Source of the DNA: JBFLYH01 sp964630235
GTDB taxonomy: Bacteria > Oederibacteriota > JAAXVQ01 > JAUVAV01
Direction of reading: 5' to 3'
NCBI GenBank assembly: GCA_964630235.1
Contig: CAZVUO010000005.1
Location: forward strand, 225,747-289,746
Length of the DNA stretch: 64,000 nt
The notes below the pieces were generated by a model. That model was not told where the DNA came from and ran no database searches. It saw nothing but the letters and a program-made list of their open reading frames with translations. Positions 56,631-64,000 of this stretch are shown here, piece after piece (within the stretch, counting starts at the first letter, position 1; every line of letters begins with the position of its first letter). Position numbers and translations under genes: made by a program.

Positions 56631-59600
56631 TCAAGGCTGGATCAGAACAGGGTCAGGCTTCTTGATCTCCTCCACTTTGTCGCCGATCAGGCGTTGGTCT
56701 TTCTCCTTGTCCTCGGCGAGCTCTTCCGCGGTATCATCTCGTTCTTTTTCTTCCGAGGTCTCGGCCTCTTGTTGAACGAAGCGGGTACCCTCCTTGGCGA
56801 GGACCCCCGTCAGCTTCAGGTCGGCGTTGTATTTGTAGATCTTTTTCCCCTCGGTTTTCTTTTCCATGGTGACGGAAACAGTCTTCACCGGGGGTTCCTG
56901 ATTCGTCCGGGAGGAACCGAAGGACAGGTTGACGTATAAGTGCATATCCAAAGCCGGCAGGAAGCCCTCATGCAAATACCCGTGCAGATAAACGCTGCGG
57001 CATTCGTCCTGGCCTTTCGGACCCACCAGCGTGGCCACCACCTCCGCGCCTTGCTTGTAATCTAACTCCACGCGGCTCAGGTCCGGCAGGAGGTTGCGAA
57101 CCAGCCGCCCCTGGTCATCTTTCTGCCGCGTGCCCTTCTGAGCCTGAAGATCCTTCAGCCGCAGGGGCGGCAGGACTGTGAGGGGATTCTTTTCAGCTGC
57201 CTCCAGCAGGGCGGTACGCATCTCGCGCCAGTCTCCGGTCTCCGCGTTCGTGGCCGGCTCGGAAGCGCCGACCATGGCATCCGGCGCCCCTGCGATGGCT
57301 TTCACCGACCGTAAGCCCGCGCCCACCTCGGACAATTTAGACCCATCCATTACCACCGCGGAACCGTCCGCCACGGGCACATCGTACATATAGTCTCCTT
57401 TAATCACGCGTAAGCCGGTAACCTGCAATTGTTCATTGTAAGAAGCAATTCGTTTCTCCTCCGTTTGCTGGTTGGTTCCCGTTACCTCCAGGCCCTGGAT
57501 TTTTTTGGTTCCGCCCACGCTGACCATTTCCAGCCGCAAAGTCAGCATCACGCCCTTGGCGGCCAGCGAACCTTCCCGCAGCCAACCGCCTTTATAGAGA
57601 TACCTGTTCTTGCCGCTGGTTTTGGCGGGATCTGTTTTTTTCGCTTCATCCGCAACAGCTGCTTCAACCGATTCAACCGTCACGCGGTTGAAGAAATACG
57701 TGAAGTTCACCGTTCCGAACCTGGGTGTGGTCAGGCGTTTAATCCGGCCCTTGGCATCCAATTCTTTGTCTCCCGGGTAGGCTTCCCATTCGTCCAACCG
57801 CAGGGGCGGCAGCGCTTTAAGCGGATCGGTGGCCAGCAGGGCGTCCGGATCCTTCTCCGCGGCGGCGGCCACGGCATTTTCCACGGCTGCCGCAACCTTG
57901 ACGTTCGGCTCTTCCACGGGCTCGGTTTTATCATCCTTTCTCTTGACCGCCGCGGCTGTCAGGTCCGTCACCTCGGCAGGCGCGGCTATCTGCACCCCCG
58001 GAGTCGGCTGGACAGTGGGCAGCAGGCGTCCCTTCCCCGAGGCATCGCCTCCCACGGCGGCCGGAATGGCCAACCCTCCGCCCAGGGTGACTCCGGCCGC
58101 GGCTGCCTCAGCAGGCTCTGGCACCTCGGGGATCTCGACGTTCATGACCTTCGCCATGGTCTCGAACTCCGTTTCGTCTCCGACCAATTCGCCGACCCAG
58201 TTTTCGAGCGCGGCCAGCGAGAGTGACAATCCCGCCTGGGTCCTGGCAATCGTTTGAAGCGCCTGCGCCAAGCTGGTGCGCAGACCGTTTAACCAGACCG
58301 CGCTGGCGGCCGTGTCCCACGTGCCGGCCGTTTTCTGTTCGGTCATCTCCGCCACGGCGTTTTCCAGTATAGTCTTGATAGTGCTCCGATTCGCGTTGGT
58401 GCCGAAGAAACTCAGCCAGTCCAGGAGCGAAGCCATGGAAGCGGCCCGTCCGGTCAACAGAATGGCGTTTTGTATTTTGGTCCGGTTGAGTTTCTCGGAG
58501 GTCAGATGTGTAGCGCTGTAATAATAGTACGCTTCATCCGCGAGGGCGAACAAGTACCCTGCCTTGTCAGAGGCTTGGGCCAACTCGCGTTTGATTTGGT
58601 TCGCGTCCTTGCCCAGGTAGGTGGTGACCTTGAGCAGATCGTTCAGGTCGAGCGACCGTGCAAAATCAGCCAGCGCCAGGTCCATGGCTTCCACGATAGG
58701 TTGATACGATGCCCGGATCTGCTGGGCTGTATACTGCTCGATTTGGGTGAGAATAACCCCTTTCTGGCCCGCGTGGTAACCTGCCTGGGTGGCGTCGCGC
58801 GGTTCTTCCCCTTCCCCCTCGCCCTGCGTGCCATATCCTCCGCCCCCGGAAGGCAGACCTTGTGTTCCGTTCAGGTGAGCGACGACCCACGCGTCGGATA
58901 GAGGTTCCCATTTGGGATGGTCGGTTTTGCTGTCGCCGCCGCCGACCGGTTCGGTATGTTCGTGGCGGTCAATGACCTTTTTATTATGCCCACTGATGCA
59001 ATTGCCGGTCACCGGATCGGTGGCGTCGCATACAAACTCATAATGGTGGATCTCCGAGTACCACATCGTACCGCTCCAGCTCGTATCGGTTTTCCAATAA
59101 TCCAGGTCGCCGCGGCTGTTTTTATAGTAATAATTGGTGTCTGATTTCCATGAACCGCCCAGGAACTTAACGCCGCCCCCGTAATCCTCGGCCGGGATAC
59201 TGCCGCTCCAATGCGTGAACTGCTGATCGCCGTAATTGTTGAAACGAGAGTATCCACCTTCGCTGCCATTGCTTTCCGTCCGGTAAGTCACAAAACCGCG
59301 TGAATTGTATGTGTTCCCGTAGGTCACCGTGCCATCGCTGCTCTGAACCTTGTTGGCGGCGCCGTTGTAGCGGTGGTCATACCAAGAGGTGGTCGTGCCG
59401 TCGGGACCGTTATTGACGGTCTTGTTCAGCCACTTGCCGCTGTACTCATACGAAGTGGTCCCGCCAGGCCCCGAACTGCTCACGACCCGGTTGGTGACCA
59501 AGTCGTAGGTCGAGGTGCCGGTCTTGCTGAAGCTTTGGGTCATCTCGCCGGCGGCATTGAAAGATGCGACGGAAACATTGCCCCGTTCATCCGTGCTTTT

Positions 59601-62600
59601 GGTGCTCCTCAGGTCCAGGCTGCTGCCATCGTAATAATACTCCGTGGTCGTGTTCAAGCCAACGGAAGCCGTGAATGTCGCGGTCAAAGCCAAGCCGTTC
59701 GCTTCGTAATGGGTAGAGGTCGTTCCGGTAGGCCCGGTTCCGCTGCTATAGGTCGGCAGACCGGTCTCGCGGTTATTCGTATACGAAGTAGTCGTGGCAT
59801 CGCCCCACCGGTCCACGTGATGGGTCCTTTCCATGAAGCCGTCCGCGTCAAAGTATTTCGTGGTGGTCCCTTGCAGCATGCCGGTGCTGGCATAGGTGCT
59901 GGACACGGAGCGTTCGGGAGACCCGGTGTAATCGTTCCAAAGCTGGACCGTGGTGGATTCGGTGGCCGCGAATGTGGCCCCGGCGTTCGTGCGGCGGGAA
60001 TCCGTCATGAGGCCGTTCGCGTCGAAGTGAGAGCGCGTCTCACCCTTGCGGTCCACGCTCAGGCTGCTGACGACCATGCCGGTGTTGTTGTTGATCTGGT
60101 CGTTGGTGGTCACCACGGTTTTTATCGCGCCCAGCAGGTTGGTGCGCGTGGACCGCGTAACGCCGAACTCCCCATGTTCGTTATCCGTGGTCCCGCCCCC
60201 ATCCGTGATCAGGCTCCGTCGCACCAGTCCGGTGTCCGGGTCAACGGTGTAGTCCGTCCGTTTCTGCTTAAAGGATCCGAACGTGCTTACCGAGGTGGCG
60301 CTCACCGGCGTACCCAGGGTTGGGTCATTGGTGGTGGTGCTGCTGGAAATAACGACCCCTCCGCTTTGGCTGGAGGCGGTCTCGGAATAGGTCTGGGCGG
60401 TCAGTCCGGTATCCGGGTCTGGCGTCATTTGGGTCCGCACGCAGCGTCCGCTCGGCGGTCCGTATTTATTGGTTGCCCAGCTTTGCACGGCCATTCCGTT
60501 CCCGTCCATCACCGTGCGCACAGCTCCGGTATGGAGGCCGTCGTAGGTCAGGCTCTCCACCGTCAACCCCGTGGCCGGATCCGGCGTGAGGCTGGTTTCT
60601 TTAAAGCGGCCGTCATGGGGTCCTTTCAGATCGGTCCCGGAACTGTGAACCGCCATCCCATGATCATTGTACGAAGTCGTGACACCCGCCGCGGTGTGCA
60701 GACCGTCCCGGGTCACTGTCTGCGTCGTGACGCCGGTCTGCTTATTGACCGTGATGGCCGTGGTCTTATGGCGCCCTCCCCGCACACCGTAGCGGTCCGT
60801 GCCCTCGCTTAAGAAGGCGTGTCCATCATCGTCCATGTAGGTCACCATGGGGCCTTCCCGCAATCCGTCGTAGGTGGAGGTCATTTGCGTGGTTCCAATA
60901 TTCTCGCGGGTGGTAATGACAGTCGTCTTGTGCCTGCCGTAATTCGGCCCCAGCAGATCGGTGCCTTCGCTGGAATAGGCCAGACCGTTCTCGTCGAGCA
61001 ATGTGGTGACCCCTTCGGCGGTATGCAAGCCGTCGCGCGTCACCGTACGCTCGGCGGTTCCGATGTCGGGCCGCGTGGTGATCTCGGTGGTTTTTTCCAC
61101 ACCATTACGCGCCCCGAAAATATCAACCCCATGGCTCCAAACAGCCAGGCCGTTCTCGTCCATCCGGGTCTCCACCGGCCCGGCGTGCAGGCCGTCCTGT
61201 GTCAAGGTCTGCTCGGTCATGCCCGTGGGGCGGAGTTTGATCTGGGTTGTTTTTTCCAGTCCTTGGGTCGAACCGTACATTTCGCGGCTGTGGCTGCGAG
61301 TGGCCATGCCGTTCTCATCCATCCAGGTTCTGGTCGGTTCGGAGTGCAGGTTGTCCCGGGTCGAGGTTTCCCGGGTCATGCCGGTATAGCGGTCAACAAG
61401 GATCTCCGTTTCCTTCATCCGGCCGTCCGTGGCGCCATACCGGTCGCGGCCTTGGCTGCGAGTGGCCAGGCCGTCCTGGTCCATCAATGTTATTACCGGG
61501 CCATCGTGCAGCGCATCGGAGGTGTGCGTCATATCGGTCATGCCGGTGTTTTGATTAGTGGTAATGGTTGTGGTTTTTTCACGGCCCGCCGTCGCGCCGT
61601 ACCGGTCCACACCATGGCTCCAATAGGCCAGGCCGTTCTCGTCCATCAGCGTGGTCACCGGCCCCTCGTGCAAGGCATCCGTGCTTTCCGTGCGTTCGGT
61701 CATGCCTGTATCCTGGTTGGCAATGATAACGGTTTCTTTGACCAATCCCGCGGGTACGCCGTAGGTGTCCTGGGTGCGGCTATAGGTGGGCAGCCCGTTT
61801 TGGTCGTTCGTGGTCTCGGAAATGTCCCCCAGGTCATTGACGAAAACACTTGCTTCCGTTATGCCCGTGTCCCGGTTAATGACCAAAGTGGTCGAAAGAC
61901 TGTGCCGTTTGCCTTGTGCGCCTAAAACATTGCTCTGATCAATGCGAAGCGGCATCCCATCCTGGTCGTTCTCGGTCTGCGTGACGTCGCCCAGGTCGTT
62001 CTGGAAGACCGTCCCCTCGGTGATCCCCGTGTCCCGGTTCACGGTCATCGCCGTGGTCCAGCTGTGCTTCTTCAGGTTCGCCCCCAGCACGTTCCGCTGG
62101 TCAATCGAGGTCGGCAGCCCGTCCGCGTCATTCAGGGTCTGCGTGACGTCGCCCAGGTCGTTCTGGAAGACCGTCCCCTCGGTGATCCCCGTGTCCCGGT
62201 TCACGGTCATCGCCGTGGTCCAGCTGTGCTTCTTCAGGTTCGCCCCCAGCACGTTCCGCTGGTCAATCGAGGTCGGCAGCCCGTCCGCGTCATTCAGGGT
62301 CTGCGTGACGTCGCCCAGGTCGTTCTGGAAGACCGTCCCCTCGGTGATCCCCGTGTCCCGGTNNNNNNNNNNNNNNNNNNNNNNNNNNNNNNNNNNNNNN
62401 NNNNNNNNNNNNNNNNNNNNNNNNNNNNNNNNNNNNNNNNNNNNNNNNNNNNNNNNNNNNNNCGTTCCGCTGGTCAATCGAGGTCGGCAGCCCGTCCGCG
62501 TCATTCAGGGTCTGCGTAACGTCGCCCAGGTCGTTCTGGAAGACCGTCCCCTCGGTGATCCCCGTGTCCCGGTTCACGGTCATCGCCGTGGTCCAGCTGT

Positions 62601-64000
62601 GCTTCTTCAGGTTCGCCCCCAGCACGTTCCGCTGGTCAATCGAGGTCGGCAGCCCGTCCGCGTCATTCAGGGTCTGCGTAACGTCGCCCAGGTCGTTGAT
62701 AAATACCGTTTCCACGGTCATGCCGGTATCAACGTTGACTTCCAGTTTGCTGGTGATGCTGTGTTTTTTCAAGTTGGCGCCCAGGACATTGTTCTGTTCG
62801 ATCTCGACCGGAAGGCCGTTCTCCTCGTTCAAGGTACGGGTGGTGTCCCCAAGATCGTTTACAAAGAGGGTCTCCCGGGTCATGCCTGTATTTCGATTGA
62901 CGTCCAATAGCGTGGTCAGGCTGTGCTTTTTCAAATTCGCCCCCAGCACATTCCGCTGCTCGATCCGCTGAGGCATCCCATCCGGGTCGTTCCACGTGCG
63001 GGTTAGATCGCCCAGGTCATTGACAAAGGAGGTGTGCAAAGTCACGCCGGTATCTTGGTCAACCAGCAGACCGCCGGAGGCTCCGCCCGAGCTCAGCACG
63101 GTGGAACTATGGCGTTTCAGCCGCGCCCCGAGCACATTGTTTTGATCCATCGCCACCGCCAGGCCATTGTGGTCGTTCCAGGTTTGGGTCATATCCCCCA
63201 GATCGTTCGCGAAGCTGGTATATTCGACGACGCCCGTATCCTGATTGACCTTGAGGCCGGAGGTCGCGCTGTGTTTTTTCAGGTTTGCGCCCAAGGCGCT
63301 TCGTTGATCCATCATCACCGGCAGCCCGTTCTCGTCATTCCAGGTCTGGGTGACGTCTCCCAAATCATTCTTGAATGAAGAATAAACCGTCATGCCGGTA
63401 TCCTGGTTGACTTTAATACCGTCACCCTGTTCAGTGGAGCTGTGCTGCTTGAGGCTCGGCCCGAGTTTGTTTTTTTGATCCATTTTGACCGGAAGGCCGT
63501 TGCTGTCGTTCCACGTTTGAGTCACGTCACCCAAGTCGTTCACAAAACATGAATATTCGGTAATTCCCGTATCCTGGTTCACGCCCAGCGCCGCGGTCTC
63601 GCTGTGCTTTTTCAAATTTGCGCCTAATTCGTTCCTTTGGTCGATCTTGACCGGCAGCCCATTTTCGTCGTTCCACGTCTGGGAGACGTCTCCCAGATCG
63701 TTGGTGAATCGGGTGTACTCGGTCATCCCGGTGTCCTGGTTGACCGCGATATCCTGATCGCCGCGCGTGATACTATGACGTTTCAGCCTGGCTCCGAGCC
63801 GGTTCCACTGCTCCATCATGACCATCAGGCCGTTCTTGTCCATCTTGGTCGCGGTGCGGTCGCCCAGGTCGTTCACTGTGTCCGTCGCGTCCGTCATCCC
63901 GGTCGCCTGGTTTGTATCGATCTTGCTCGCGCTGTGCCGCTTCAAGTTCGCCCCCAGCACGTTCCAGCTCTCGCTCCCCGTCGCCAGGCCGTTCTTGTCC
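56631..64000 (-). CDS. giant RHS/YD-like repeat protein, C-terminal portion (partial; interrupted by 100 N)
   Basis: Visible 7.4 kb of a gene whose 5' end lies beyond the window: the frame is open to 64000, and the ATG at 63960 is internal to a repeat. From N to C: at least 13 tandem 52-62-residue repeats (core 'DTG.TE..F.NDLGD.TQT.ND..GLP..IDQ.N.LGA.LKKHS') and nine related repeats ('TGMTE.T...D.LH.GPVTT.MDENGLA..S.G.DRYG'). A YD/RHS-like beta region (about 60370-58900), a helical region (58900-58100) and a duplicated beta domain (57860-56770) follow. No toxin, hydrolase or anchor motif is recognisable. The frame differs across 62363-62462 only because the N run has an arbitrary length. Extracellular adhesion or surface-layer role is inferred from repeat style. 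Confidence 0.75.
56770..57860 (-). repeat. duplicated C-terminal beta domain of the repeat giant
   Basis: Two copies, about 57860-57370 and 57200-56770 (minus strand). Both begin 'L..LPPLRL' and share 'GR..R...P....V...Y', 'YL..G.L.EG.L.A', then 'TE.K.I..YN..L..TG'. An acidic/helical linker separates them. Confidence 0.7.
60370..61776 (-). repeat. nine diverged tandem repeats (about 48-55 residues)
   Basis: Repeat core 'TGMTERT...DALHEGPVTTLMDENGLAYWSHG.DRYGA..G' on the minus strand. They are related to the upstream 54-residue family by the shared 'TG.TE' start and 'DENGL' middle but have diverged, so the array has older and younger parts. Confidence 0.8.
61777..64000 (-). repeat. tandem array of about 54-residue (162-nt) repeats
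   Basis: At least 13 repeats with period 156-186 nt. Units starting at 61981, 62143 and 62305 (plus-strand landmarks, 162 nt apart) and the unit from 62516 are identical or differ by one base as far as I can read. Units toward 64000 differ by many codons. The array continues past the window. Confidence 0.9.
62363..62462. other. assembly gap (100 N) inside near-identical repeats
   Basis: Exactly 100 N. From repeat phase the hidden sequence should be 51 + 162n nt; 100 does not fit and breaks the reading frame, so the N number is a placeholder. Confidence 0.97.

Noticed and set aside
59373..60812. 479-codon open frame on the plus strand
   Set aside because: Antisense to the repeat gene; the Gly/Arg/Val-rich product merely mirrors the repeats.
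62290..63960. Two separate genes on either side of the N run
   Set aside because: Repeat phase shows that the frames join once the gap has 51+162n nt, so one gene is interrupted by a placeholder gap.
61777..64000. Possible CRISPR array
   Set aside because: The repeat unit is about 162 nt, coding and contiguous, with no spacers; no cas genes are in the window.

Overview
The window looks like part of a scaffold from a GC-rich, Gram-negative-type (diderm) anaerobic bacterium. Outer-membrane features are plentiful: a BamE/SmpA-like lipoprotein, an Omp85-type barrel fused to a peptidase, a TonB-dependent receptor and several secreted proteins. GTP-dependent PEP carboxykinase, an NfnAB-type electron-bifurcating transhydrogenase and a ferredoxin:thioredoxin reductase-type protein point to anaerobic, ferredoxin-based metabolism. 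Two giant genes, together with this gene content, suggest Omnitrophota or a relative in the PVC group. That placement is an inference from style of gene content; no rRNA or other marker is present.

Layout. 1-9.6 kb (+): the 3' part of malQ, a small membrane protein, a HEAT-repeat protein, RNase D, a secreted protein, a glutaredoxin, a ferredoxin:thioredoxin reductase/rubredoxin fusion, a BamE-like lipoprotein, a GH99-like glycosidase, a TPR protein and a secreted protein. 9.6-10.4 kb (-): an LEA/WHy-type lipoprotein. 10.6-18.1 kb (+): an ECF sigma factor with its zinc-finger anti-sigma/PrcB-like partner, prfB with a classic programmed +1 frameshift, a hypothetical protein, sppA, and a metallopeptidase-PD40-Omp85 fusion. 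18.4-22.5 kb (+): pckG and nfnAB. 22.8-49.2 kb (+): one uninterrupted 8787-codon gene. 49.3-53.3 kb (+): cupredoxin-like protein, TonB receptor and ABC_sub_bind protein. 53.3-56.5 kb (-): argJ and thrS. 56.6-64.0 kb (-): the C-terminal part of a second giant, RHS-like repeat gene that runs off the window and is interrupted by 100 N.

The most unusual object is the 8787-residue protein. It strings together an N-terminal export signal or anchor, a pyruvate phosphate dikinase-like ATP-grasp plus phosphohistidine unit, a class-III-FBPase-like metallophosphoesterase, a TreT-like GT4 glycosyltransferase, a GT35 glucan phosphorylase-like domain with the PLP lysine motif, two kinase-like domains, a histidine-kinase-type ATPase with two GAF-like regions, and a three-times repeated membrane hairpin plus HExxEA module. 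Most recognisable enzymes belong to the PEP - fructose phosphate - glycogen/trehalose axis, and malQ and pckG lie in the same window. A membrane-tethered carbon-storage megaenzyme is therefore a reasonable but untested hypothesis.

Several intergenic regions carry good sigma70-like promoters with 17-bp spacers, and two strong intrinsic terminators are visible. I saw no rRNA, tRNA, CRISPR array, transposase or phage gene.
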